Shown one piece after another: positions 25,928 to 34,244 of a stretch of DNA of 64,000 nt. The notes under the pieces are model-generated. The model saw only the letters and a list, made by a program, of their open reading frames with translations. It ran no database searches and had not been told where the DNA came from. The DNA comes from Neobacillus mesonae (GTDB lineage Bacteria; Bacillota; Bacilli; Bacillales; Cytobacillaceae). The translations under genes and the position numbers were made by a program. Every line of letters begins with the position of its first letter. The stretch's first letter is position 1. Where the stretch lies: positions 62,001 through 126,000 of the forward strand of contig NZ_JAMBNQ010000006.1 in assembly GCF_023715155.1 (NCBI RefSeq), written 5' to 3'.

Positions 25928-26791
25928 TCATGATTTCACCAAAGCGGAACTTAAAAACACATGTCTTAACTCTTCACACCTTTGGGACAAGCGTTTCTTC
26001 CATGACAGGCGAATGGTTTGCCATTCATTTAACGGAGAACCTTGCCCCTGGGATGAGAATAAAGTAATCGTTCCGTCATATACCGACGCGATTTGCGTTA
26101 AAAGCTCTTGGTGATGGTTTAAGGTAACTTCATAAAAACCTTGTGCAGGAAGCAAATAATGCCGTAGAAGCCTAATCTCAGTATTATTATTACGGAACAT
26201 AACCCTGCCCTCAGTTTGGTAATCACTTCCCAAATATGGTGGGATCTTTTCCATTTCACCAGACAAGACCATATTTCGAATGGTCGTAGAGCTGATTTTT
26301 TCCCCTTCCCATTCTATTTTATCGACATTAATTCCCTCGATTTTTCCATCTGAATCGTTTTTAATCGTATTTAAATTTCCTTTTCCTTGGTAACCATAGG
26401 AAAAGTCAAAACCTGCCACCACCTGTTTAGCTCCTAAATGAAGAAGATAAGTCTGAACAAATTCCCTTGGCGATAATCCAGCAAATTCCCTATCAAACTG
26501 AATTAGGTAAAAACAATCTGCCCCAAGGTCTTCAAAGATTCTTCGTTTATCGTTAATGGGCATCAAATAAGGAAAGATTCTTTTCCCATTTGAAAGTACT
26601 TCTTTCGGATGAGGAAAAAAACTCATAATAACGAAAGGGAGTTCTTGCTCTTCCGCAACTCTTTTTGCCTCTTTTAAGACCTGCTGATGACCTAAATGAA
26701 CACCATCAAAAAATCCTAAAGCCATCACACAAGGTTTTGCTGTTAAAAGAGTTTTTTGGCGGTTGGTGCTCGTCACATGAATGAATTCCAA
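25928..26791 (-). CDS. RibF-like FMN adenylyltransferase (FAD synthetase) without a normal kinase domain
   Basis: A 287-residue RibF relative. The N-terminal nucleotidyltransferase half is well kept: ALGFFDGVHLGHQQVLKEA (HxGH motif), SFFPHPKE, and the ISSTTIRNM motif near residue 165. The C-terminal half, where bifunctional RibF proteins have the riboflavin kinase domain with a G-x-PTAN motif, is divergent: after YLGSDYQTEGRVMFRN no PTAN motif can be seen. It is probably a monofunctional FAD synthetase dedicated to supplying FAD to the FADH2-using hydroxylase encoded just upstream, and is probably in the same operon. Confidence 0.78.
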   Translation of the reverse strand: MEFIHVTSTNRQKTLLTAKPCVMALGFFDGVHLGHQQVLKEAKRVAEEQELPFVIMSFFPHPKEVLSNGKRIFPYLMPINDKRRIFEDLGADCFYLIQFDREFAGLSPREFVQTYLLHLGAKQVVAGFDFSYGYQGKGNLNTIKNDSDGKIEGINVDKIEWEGEKISSTTIRNMVLSGEMEKIPPYLGSDYQTEGRVMFRNNNTEIRLLRHYLLPAQGFYEVTLNHHQELLTQIASVYDGTITLFSSQGQGSPLNEWQTIRLSWKKRLSQRCEELRHVFLSSALVKS

Positions 26792-26905
26792 GATGACTCC
26801 CTCCTTAGTTCATAATTTCTTTACTTCTTTCATAATTAAATATCCCATCTTTGCAGTTGTTTTTATCCTAGTAATCTATGATTCGTGGTTTTTAAAATAG
26901 ACTGC

Positions 26906-27385
26906 TTATTTGCTAAAACTTTCTTCAGGTGTTAACGAGCGATACTTGCCATTAAAGAACAATAGCGGCTCTTCTTCCTCAACCTGAAGATCGATGACCT
27001 TGCCGATAAATAAAGTATGGTCTCCTTCAACATGCTCATTTACTACTTCACAAGCAACTTGAGCAATCGCTCCTGTTAAGACCGGGAGATCAGCGAGCCG
27101 GTCAAAATTGACTTCTCTTTTTTCTTTTATTTGACCAGCAAAGAGCATCGAGTATTCTTGCTGCTCTCCCGATAAAATATTGACGGCAAACTTTTTACTT
27201 TGTTTGATTTTTTCTAGCATTTGCGCTCTTTCTCCGACAGAAATCACTATTAGTTTCGGAACGAGAGAGACCGACATGAAGGCATTTGCCGTCATGCCAT
27301 GGGCCTCTCCATCGACCTCAGTTGTAATCACGGTAACACCAGTAGCGAATTTCCCCATCGCTTGGCGAAATTGACGATCATCCAT
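26906..27385 (-). CDS. pheA2: Flavin reductase component of the phenol hydroxylase
   Basis: A 159-residue flavin:NAD(P)H reductase of the HpaC family, with the N-terminal segment RQAMGKFATGVTVITTEVDG and the flavin-binding FMSVSLVPKLIVISVG. It reduces FAD with NADH; the free FADH2 then serves the oxygenase encoded 24 bp upstream. Length and sequence agree with the small component of the Geobacillus phenol hydroxylase. The adjacent FAD-synthetase-like gene supports heavy use of FAD. Confidence 0.9.
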   Translation of the reverse strand: MDDRQFRQAMGKFATGVTVITTEVDGEAHGMTANAFMSVSLVPKLIVISVGERAQMLEKIKQSKKFAVNILSGEQQEYSMLFAGQIKEKREVNFDRLADLPVLTGAIAQVACEVVNEHVEGDHTLFIGKVIDLQVEEEEPLLFFNGKYRSLTPEESFSK

Positions 27386-27409
27386 TTTGTTCCCTCCCTC
27401 TAAAAATTT

Positions 27410-28924
27410 TTATGATCCGATGACAGGTTCTTTTTCTACCGCATCTGCCCACGTTTGGTTTGTCCAACCATATAGGTCATAATCGTTTAATGCAGACTCA
27501 ACGAACGCTTTTTGTTGATCCGCTGCACCTGCCGCTTCAAAATGGAATAGAGCCTCCATATTGATGTTTTCATGGTTTCCAGCATAGTTGACTTCGTATA
27601 ATTCATGACGGCCACCAAACTCAGTCCCAATTGTATCCCAAACCATTTTCAGCAATTTTACACGTTCTTCAGCCCCGATTCCTGTTCCTCTGTAATACGT
27701 ATCTAAATAAGGTCTTAAATCCTTATTGAGGAAATCTTTTGAGCTTGAAGGTAATTGAATTAACCCACCTGCAACGACCTGTTCAAAAATATTTTTCACT
27801 TTCACCCAAGCTAATGGAGCTAAAGCTCGATAAGCTGCACTTGAATAAGAGTTTGGAATGACTAACCCATTTGGCCCTTTTTCAGGATCTGTTGCCATTG
27901 CGGTGGAAAGACCCCAGAACATATTTCGTAAAGCAACGACCTCGCCAATCTTAGCCTGAACACCTCGGAAATTTTTTGTTCCCGCTCCTTCTGTTGCTTT
28001 CAATAGCAGCCCAGTCATAAAATCTAATTTAACAGCTAAACGTGTACAGCCATGAAAGGTAAAACGTGGAATAAAGCCGCTTGCTTTTGCAAAATTATTC
28101 GAGACTTCAACATTTCTATAAGCCAGCACATTTTCCCAAGGGATAAAGACGTTATCGAGAACAATCACCGCATCATTTTCATCAAAGCGGCTTGATAAAG
28201 GATAATCAAATGGAGTGCCGTTTTGGGCAGCATTTAATTCGTAGGATTGGCGGCTAATCATACGGACCCCTTCAGCATTCATTGGAACGAAGAAGATAAG
28301 TGCATGACTATCATCGCCCCCGCCTAAATCTTTCGGTCCATAGTTAGCAACAAAATTATAATGAGTTAAAGCAGAAGCTGTCCCAACCATTTTGGCACCG
28401 CTTACAATAATACCGTCATCTTTTTCTGCAACTGCACGAACAAAGACATCTTTATTCTCGTGTAAAGGCTTTGAACGATCCACTTGTGGATTTATGATTG
28501 TATGATTAATAAATGGTACTTCCTTTGTTGCTTTTTTGTACCATGCCTTTGCATTATCTTCAAAACCTTCATAAAAATGACCAAATGCATTTAGGTGTCC
28601 AGTGAAAGATGCTTTGTAATCAGGGGTACGTCCCATAAAACCATAACTTAGCTTTGCCCATTGAGCAATGGCATCCCTTGCCTCCAGTAAATCCTGAGGG
28701 CTGGTAGGAGTTTTGAAGAATTTATGTGTTCTGTCGCCAAATTCGGTAGTAGTCGTTAAGATATCACGTGTTGCTGGATCATGAAGTGCATCATACATTC
28801 TCGCATACGAACGGGCCGCATTCCGATAAGCTGGATGTGTTGTAACATTTTTTATTTTTTCTCCGTTTAAGTAAACTACCCTGCCGTCATTAAGACTTTC
28901 CAAATACTCTTTGCCTGTGAACAT
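27410..28924 (-). CDS. pheA1: FADH2-dependent phenol/4-hydroxyphenylacetate hydroxylase, oxygenase component
   Basis: A 504-residue flavin monooxygenase of the HpaB family, with an acyl-CoA-dehydrogenase-like fold. Family landmarks include HTIINPQVDRSKP near residue 155 and EGAGTKNFRGVQAKIGEV near residue 315. It ortho-hydroxylates a phenol to a catechol using FADH2 from its partner. The neighbours form a catechol (not homoprotocatechuate) meta pathway and the upstream regulator carries a phenol-type sensor, so phenol is preferred over 4-hydroxyphenylacetate. It is the first gene of the hydroxylase operon, followed by the reductase and the RibF-like gene. Confidence 0.88.
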   Translation of the reverse strand: MFTGKEYLESLNDGRVVYLNGEKIKNVTTHPAYRNAARSYARMYDALHDPATRDILTTTTEFGDRTHKFFKTPTSPQDLLEARDAIAQWAKLSYGFMGRTPDYKASFTGHLNAFGHFYEGFEDNAKAWYKKATKEVPFINHTIINPQVDRSKPLHENKDVFVRAVAEKDDGIIVSGAKMVGTASALTHYNFVANYGPKDLGGGDDSHALIFFVPMNAEGVRMISRQSYELNAAQNGTPFDYPLSSRFDENDAVIVLDNVFIPWENVLAYRNVEVSNNFAKASGFIPRFTFHGCTRLAVKLDFMTGLLLKATEGAGTKNFRGVQAKIGEVVALRNMFWGLSTAMATDPEKGPNGLVIPNSYSSAAYRALAPLAWVKVKNIFEQVVAGGLIQLPSSSKDFLNKDLRPYLDTYYRGTGIGAEERVKLLKMVWDTIGTEFGGRHELYEVNYAGNHENINMEALFHFEAAGAADQQKAFVESALNDYDLYGWTNQTWADAVEKEPVIGS

Positions 28925-28948
28925 ATCCTCAACTCCAATCTTAGATTA

Positions 28949-28978
28949 TTACTATTTTTACTGTGATTACCTTGTCAA
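28949..28978 (-). promoter_or_regulatory. Promoter candidate of the phenol hydroxylase operon
   Basis: On the minus strand TTGACA is followed after 18 nt by TAGTAA. The weak -10 suits an activator-dependent promoter. Upstream, towards 29050, are the palindrome AACTAGTT and loosely inverted ACACAAAG/CTTGTGT motifs that the sensor protein might recognise. Confidence 0.5.
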
Positions 28979-29078
28979 TCACTAGTTTTATAATAATTTA
29001 TCTGAAAATTCATAACAACAACACAAGATGACAGAAAACTTAACTAGTTCTACTACTTTGTGTCAGTTTTGCAAAAAA

Positions 29079-29116
29079 AAGCTGGACACCCCTAAAGTTG
29101 AATCCCTTCGGGCAGT
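29079..29116 (-). terminator. Terminator of the phenol regulator gene
   Basis: CTGGAC and GTCCAG pair across a GC-rich interior; on the minus strand a run of eight T residues follows. It separates the regulator transcript from the hydroxylase promoter. Confidence 0.7.
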
Positions 29117-29188
29117 CCAGAAAAGTTAAAAATGAATTGACTTCAAGTTTTTCATACTCTTCAATTTATTAGTTCCTCGTAAAACCAT

Positions 29189-31072
29189 TTACTCTGCTTG
29201 TATTTTTTTGATTCTTTCATGTTCAACAATTTTCAAAGCTTTTAAAGCTATCATCAACTGAAATTGTCGTTGAGGATTACGCAAGTCACTATCAAGAAGT
29301 TCTGTAATTTTATTGAGACGATAACGAAGTCCACTTTTAGATAATGCTAGTTTTTCCGCTGCATGATCCAAATTTCCCCCTTGATCAAGAAAATGGTAGA
29401 GCGTTTCAATCAACTCTAGTTTATTCTTATCGATATCCTCGTAAAGAACCCCAAGATGATCCCGGATCATTTTCTTGATGGCTTGTTCATTTTGGTCATT
29501 GATCAAGATGCCAAGCACGCCTAAATCATTAAAAAGAGTGATTGGTTCATCCCTGGAAGAAAGTCTAACAGCTGAACATGCTTCTTCCATTGCAACACCT
29601 GCTTCAATAATGTTGCTGTTTTGTGAGCTTATTCCTGCTAAGAATAGAGCATTTTTTATTTGCCTTTTTAAAAAGGAAACTAAAGCCCAAATCGTTTTCT
29701 TCATGTTTTCCTGACGGACTTGGTTTTCAGTAATCAAAAGAATTAAGCTGTCAGTTTGCTGGCCGATTAATACATTGAGATTTTTTTCTTCTCGAAAGTA
29801 AGCAGAAACCATTTCAAAAATTTTTTTATGAAGTGTGAATTCCCCTTCATCACATGTATTTAAAAACTTGTAGGTCAATGCCGCAATATGATAATGATTG
29901 GATAGATCTAACTGAATAAAGTCTGCTTTCCTCATGATTTCTTGCTGCGTATATTTCCCGCTAATGATTTCTTCGAGAAAATGACCTTTCATTTGTTCCA
30001 TTGAATCCACTTCTGTTTTTTCCTTTAAAAACAGAAGTGAGCAAATCGACGCTAATCGATCTAGAATCATTGAGTCAATCTCATAATTAGGGGTTCTTCC
30101 TTGCTCATATAGAAAAGTACAATAACCTACTATCTGGCCTAAAAGATAGATTGGGGTCATGAGGCTAGTCCCGTTTTCAAACGAGAAAATATTCACTTTG
30201 GAATGGCTTTGCTTTTTAACTGGAATCTTAGAAAATGTTCCTCTCATTGATATGAAGTCTTCCAAAGAGATTCCCTTACAAGCTAAGACATGCTGCCGAT
30301 TATCCTCAATAACAATTGGTAAGTGATTTTGTTGATGTAAAATGTCAAGAATCGAATCGATACTATTGCCTCTGATCAGCTCATTGGTCATCTTATTATA
30401 AGTTTTCGAAACAAGTGCCAGATTATTTCTTTCCTGTATAAGCTTTTCATTTGTTTGTTCCAGCTCCTTCAAAATCGGAAGCTCTTTACTATAAGAGAAG
30501 AATTCCTCCGCCTCTTCCTTCCATTCCGAAACAAGACGACCTTCCCAAATACAACACGGAGCTCCTTGTCCCTGACATTGCAATTCTTTGAAAAAGACAT
30601 CCACTCCAACCACACCAGTAATATATCCTGTGGCATAGCCAGTTAACGTATAACAAACAGGCCCTTGGCTAACCCCAAAATTTTGAAGATGTTGTTCCGC
30701 TTCATAAGAATTTTCCCAAACTCCTTTAAAGTGAAAAGATTTAATTTCATTTCCTTCTGCTTCAAAATCTTTTTCAGTGATGCGAGACTTCGCATGTCCC
30801 TTTAACCCATGAATAATTGGACCATATTCAATCTTTTCAAGTAAACTCAAAGACTCTCTTTTTGCCACCTCTTGTGCATCTTCAACTCCCAATTGATAAC
30901 CATATTTAAAGAAAAAGGTTTTCATTCGATTAATCCCAATATTTTCTATTAAATCACGCTGCATCGCCCCAAAAGCCTTTGTCGAAACAAAAACAGCTCT
31001 ATCATTGTTGGCAAACCATAATTCATTCTCTTGGCGGACATGTAACAAGTCATTCAGTTTTAGAGTTTTCAT
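29189..31072 (-). CDS. Phenol-sensing regulator: XylR_N/V4R sensor fused to a PucR-type HTH
   Basis: A 627-residue two-part regulator. Residues 1-190 form a XylR_N plus V4R sensor like that of DmpR and MopR. The zinc ligands known in MopR (Cys155, Glu178, Cys181, Cys189) correspond at a constant offset of 15 to Cys140, Glu163, Cys166 and Cys174 here, and MopR Trp134 to Trp119. A linker helix (about 200-240) leads into a long middle domain, and the C-terminus (about 565-620, GGNLDHAAEKLALSKSGLRY) is the HTH of PucR/CdaR regulators. The sigma-54 AAA+ domain and Fis HTH of DmpR are absent. It lies directly upstream of the hydroxylase operon in the same direction and is the likely phenol-dependent activator. 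Confidence 0.85.
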   Translation of the reverse strand: MKTLKLNDLLHVRQENELWFANNDRAVFVSTKAFGAMQRDLIENIGINRMKTFFFKYGYQLGVEDAQEVAKRESLSLLEKIEYGPIIHGLKGHAKSRITEKDFEAEGNEIKSFHFKGVWENSYEAEQHLQNFGVSQGPVCYTLTGYATGYITGVVGVDVFFKELQCQGQGAPCCIWEGRLVSEWKEEAEEFFSYSKELPILKELEQTNEKLIQERNNLALVSKTYNKMTNELIRGNSIDSILDILHQQNHLPIVIEDNRQHVLACKGISLEDFISMRGTFSKIPVKKQSHSKVNIFSFENGTSLMTPIYLLGQIVGYCTFLYEQGRTPNYEIDSMILDRLASICSLLFLKEKTEVDSMEQMKGHFLEEIISGKYTQQEIMRKADFIQLDLSNHYHIAALTYKFLNTCDEGEFTLHKKIFEMVSAYFREEKNLNVLIGQQTDSLILLITENQVRQENMKKTIWALVSFLKRQIKNALFLAGISSQNSNIIEAGVAMEEACSAVRLSSRDEPITLFNDLGVLGILINDQNEQAIKKMIRDHLGVLYEDIDKNKLELIETLYHFLDQGGNLDHAAEKLALSKSGLRYRLNKITELLDSDLRNPQRQFQLMIALKALKIVEHERIKKIQAE

Positions 31073-31183
31073 TCCATTAACTCCCTTGTTTCTTATTTAG
31101 TTAAAACAATTTTAAGTACGGTTGAAAAGACAGAATGAATCTTGCTGATGTTAACTTAAACGTGTATAACATTATATTGTTTA

Positions 31184-31222
31184 ACAACAAAACCCCTTTA
31201 ACATTAGCAAAGGGGTTTTGTT
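31184..31222. terminator. Long hairpin upstream of the phenol regulator
   Basis: ACAACAAAACCCCTTT and AAAGGGGTTTTGTTGT form a 16-bp stem with a 9-nt loop. It could end the HTH-J gene transcript coming from 31388. The rest of 31073-31387 is A/T-rich; a cre-like TGTAAGCGCTTGTT lies at 31224-31237. No gene seen. Confidence 0.6.
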
Positions 31223-31223
31223 G

Positions 31224-31237
31224 TGTAAGCGCTTGTT
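31224..31237 (-). promoter_or_regulatory. cre-like half-perfect site
   Basis: The core TGTAAGCGCTT is an ideal CcpA core, but the last three bases (GTT) depart from consensus. It stands about 150 bp upstream of the phenol regulator and could bring that gene under catabolite control. Confidence 0.35.
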
Positions 31238-31387
31238 TAATTTTCAAAATAAACGACTGTCCTCGAAGGCTTGCAGCCGCTATTACATATTAATATACCT
31301 CTTTTAAAATAAAATTCCTGCATATTCTATCAAAAAACATCAATCCACGATTTTTATTTTAAAAGTCCTATTAACGGAATCCAAATT

Positions 31388-32182
31388 TTATTGCTCTTTA
31401 ATACTTTTTCTAAAATAATCATATTCACTTTTTATATAATGAAATACTGCCGCATTCCCGCCATGATCCGGGTGTGTTACCAATAACAATTTCTTATAAC
31501 CAGCTAAGATTTCTTTATTACTTGCTGTTTTAGAAAGTCCTAATTTTTGACGGCTATCCATTGTTCTTGAAGGAATTCCAGCTTCCTGTTTATGATTAGG
31601 CTCTTTTTTGGATCCCTTTGAAATCTCTTCTTGTAATTCCATTAATTTATTTTTTAGATTTATATTATCTTGCAATAACTTTTTTATCTCTTGTTGTAAT
31701 TGAATTTTTTCATATTCGTTTTTATGAATTTCTTTATTTAACTGATCTCTTTGTTTAATTAATGAATTTATTGCGGTTTGATGAAGTTGTTCCATTCCCG
31801 TAATTTGCTCATTCAGTGCTTTTATATTTACCCGCAGCTGATGAATGGTTTTATCCTGCTCCGTTGGATTTTTTAAAGACTGTTGGAAGATCTTTTCATG
31901 TGGTATGTATTTATTTTTTTTATTTTCCATTCCCTTTTTTTGAATTTTACCTTCGTCCAGCCAGCGCTGGGCAATCCGAAGGGCATCATTTTCAGTTAAA
32001 CCGGCATCCAATAACATGTTTAAAGCTTTATTTGAATCATTAAAAATAAATCCTTTTCCTCGATGTCCTACACCTTCGTATCTTATCTTTCTTTCACTTA
32101 ACCAACGTCTAACAGTTCGAATGCTAATTTCTTGATCAAATCCAGCGTCAGTTAACAATTCAAAAGCTTGATCGGTATTCAC
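31388..32182 (-). CDS. HTH, coiled-coil and J-domain protein of unknown role
   Basis: From a GTG at 32182, placed 8 nt after AGGTGG, this is a protein of about 264 residues; an ATG at 32215 would add eleven residues without a good ribosome site. Two related MerR-like helix-turn-helix segments are seen near the N-terminus (IRTVRRWLSERKIRYEG and DALRIAQRWLDEGKIQKKG). A long coiled coil follows (about 110-200) and then a C-terminal J-domain with the HPD motif (KLLLVTHPDHGGNAA). J-domains stimulate Hsp70 (DnaK). The combination suggests a DNA-bound DnaK recruiter. It is a single gene with no informative neighbours. Confidence 0.75.
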   Translation of the reverse strand: MNTDQAFELLTDAGFDQEISIRTVRRWLSERKIRYEGVGHRGKGFIFNDSNKALNMLLDAGLTENDALRIAQRWLDEGKIQKKGMENKKNKYIPHEKIFQQSLKNPTEQDKTIHQLRVNIKALNEQITGMEQLHQTAINSLIKQRDQLNKEIHKNEYEKIQLQQEIKKLLQDNINLKNKLMELQEEISKGSKKEPNHKQEAGIPSRTMDSRQKLGLSKTASNKEILAGYKKLLLVTHPDHGGNAAVFHYIKSEYDYFRKSIKEQ

Positions 32183-32291
32183 CCTGTTCACCACCTGTAT
32201 CATACACCTAGTCATTAATCATTTTATATGAGTAAAAAAAATAAGTGAATGGATAAATTAGACTACATTTCATTGTTTGTAAAACGGAAAA

Positions 32292-32318
32292 GAGGCCTAT
32301 TGTATGAAAATCGGCCTC
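32292..32318 (-). terminator. Terminator of pepF
   Basis: GAGGCC and GGCCTC pair around a 15-nt loop; on the minus strand TTTTCCGTTTT follows. It lies 28 bp after the pepF stop. Confidence 0.65.
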
Positions 32319-32345
32319 CTTATCAACATTATTATTTTTGTACTC

Positions 32346-34151
32346 TTAAATCATTTCTTCCGTTAAACGAATAAATTCATCCGCATCTTTTGCCATCAAT
32401 TGGATGCCTTCCTCCCAAAAATCAGGCTTTGTCAAGTCAACATTTAAATGTTTCATTGCTAATTCTTCTACTTTCATCGAACCAGTGTCTCGAAGCAAGG
32501 CAATGTATTTATCTTCAAAGCCATCCGGGTTCTTTAAATATTCGGAGTAAATACCCAGGCTGAATAAAAAGCCGAAAGTGTACGGAAAATTATAAAATGG
32601 AACATCATCAATAAAAAAGTGTAATTTACTGCACCAGAAATGTGGATGATAGCTGGATAAGCTGTCACCGTATGCCTCTTTTTGAGCATTGACCATTAAT
32701 TCATTCAATCTTTCCTCAGACACAATCCCTTTTGACCGTTCTTCATAAAAAGAAGTTTCAAATAGAAAACGAGCATGAATATTTAAAAACATAGCCGTCG
32801 CATTTTCCATTTTTGCATTTAACAGAGAGATTTTTTCTCCTTTCGTTTTGGCGTTTGCAACAGTGGCATTACCAATTATTGTCTCAGCAAAGGTACTGGC
32901 CGTTTCGGCAACATTCATCGCATATTTTCTGTTCAAAGCTGGTAAATCTTTCATCACATGGCTATGGAATGCATGCCCTAATTCATGTGCCAATGTACTG
33001 GCATCTGTTGGCGACCCTGTAAAGGTCATAAAAATCCGCGATTCTTTGAATTCTGGCAGGCTAGTGCAATAGCCGCCCGGCCGTTTGTTCTGACGATCTT
33101 CAGCCTCCACCCAGCGGTTCTCCAAGGCATGCTTAGCAAAAGCTGCTAATTTAGAACCAAATGAAGCGAAGTTTTCGATGACAAAATCACAGGCTTCATC
33201 ATATGTAAATCGATGTGGTTCCACTGTTCCTATAGCAACAGGCGCATCAACGTCCTGCCACCCTAATTTATTCATTCCAAATATTTTTGCCTTTTGATTT
33301 AGAAAATCAATAAAAGGCTGTTTGTTATTCTTGACAGCTGTCCACATGGCATCAAGAGTTTCTTTGGACATACGGTTGTATTCCAATGGTTCCTCCAAAA
33401 AGTGTTCACGGCTGTGGGCTTTTTGCAGTGTAATTCGGTAACCGTCTAAATGATTCAATGTATCAGCAAAAATAGGTGCAAATTTTGTCCATGCAGCTTC
33501 CCAATTTTCAAAAAGCTGCTTACGCACTTCCGGGTCTGGATCGGCATACATCCGATTCATTGCCCGGCCAACAGAAAATTCCGTTGTTTTACCGTCTTTA
33601 TCGGTAAAAGGAATGGTTATGATCGATACAGCTGTATCATAAAGCCGGCTCCAAGCTGTTAGACCATCTTTATTTAATTCGGTAATAATTTTTTCTTCTT
33701 CCTCAGATAACAAACGTTTTCCTTCTTCGCGAATTTCATCAAGAGCAAACGATACCACTTTCAGACCTTCATTTTGCAAAAGCTGCTGCCATTCTTCATC
33801 AGGAATAGCGACAAGTTTTTTCACGTAGGAAGTGGATATTTTTTCAACTTCACTTGATAAATCTAAGACCTGCCCCATGACCACATTCGCGTGTTGATCA
33901 TTCGTAAAGGCATCATGCCACATTTGGACAAATGTCCCTGTTTGGCCCAACCCTTTTCCAATGGTCTCCTGTTTTTTTAAGATAGCTCTTAACGGCTCTG
34001 CCGATTTATTTTCGGTAAAGTTCCACCCGCTGATCAGGTTTTGAAATTCCTGTATTTCTTTCTTTATCTGTTGTAATTTTGTTTGTAATTCCGGTGATTT
34101 CGTTCCCCCGGGAAAAATGGTATCTAAATCCCATGTATCTGCGTATTTCAA
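32346..34151 (-). CDS. pepF: Oligoendopeptidase F (M3 family)
   Basis: A 601-residue cytoplasmic zinc metallopeptidase of the M3B family. The zinc-binding HELGHAFHSH motif is near residue 390 and the third ligand lies in the following helix (AETASTFAETIIG). It hydrolyses oligopeptides of about 7-17 residues. Full length and intact. The ATG has a good ribosome site (AAAGGAG). It stands alone between terminators and is not connected with the catabolic clusters. Confidence 0.93.
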   Translation of the reverse strand: MKYADTWDLDTIFPGGTKSPELQTKLQQIKKEIQEFQNLISGWNFTENKSAEPLRAILKKQETIGKGLGQTGTFVQMWHDAFTNDQHANVVMGQVLDLSSEVEKISTSYVKKLVAIPDEEWQQLLQNEGLKVVSFALDEIREEGKRLLSEEEEKIITELNKDGLTAWSRLYDTAVSIITIPFTDKDGKTTEFSVGRAMNRMYADPDPEVRKQLFENWEAAWTKFAPIFADTLNHLDGYRITLQKAHSREHFLEEPLEYNRMSKETLDAMWTAVKNNKQPFIDFLNQKAKIFGMNKLGWQDVDAPVAIGTVEPHRFTYDEACDFVIENFASFGSKLAAFAKHALENRWVEAEDRQNKRPGGYCTSLPEFKESRIFMTFTGSPTDASTLAHELGHAFHSHVMKDLPALNRKYAMNVAETASTFAETIIGNATVANAKTKGEKISLLNAKMENATAMFLNIHARFLFETSFYEERSKGIVSEERLNELMVNAQKEAYGDSLSSYHPHFWCSKLHFFIDDVPFYNFPYTFGFLFSLGIYSEYLKNPDGFEDKYIALLRDTGSMKVEELAMKHLNVDLTKPDFWEEGIQLMAKDADEFIRLTEEMI

Positions 34152-34244
34152 TTGAAATCACTCCTTTTCAATTAATGTGAATAAATTCATTGTATCATTT
34201 TCACTATCATTCCTGAAATTTCCCATGCCGACGTTGATTCATTT

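Noticed and set aside
27410..28924. 4-hydroxyphenylacetate 3-monooxygenase as the main call
   Set aside because: The family allows it, but downstream genes process catechol, no homoprotocatechuate genes are present, and the regulator has a phenol-type sensor.
31224..31237. Strong cre site
   Set aside because: The core is ideal but the last three positions do not match, so it is listed only as cre-like with low confidence.
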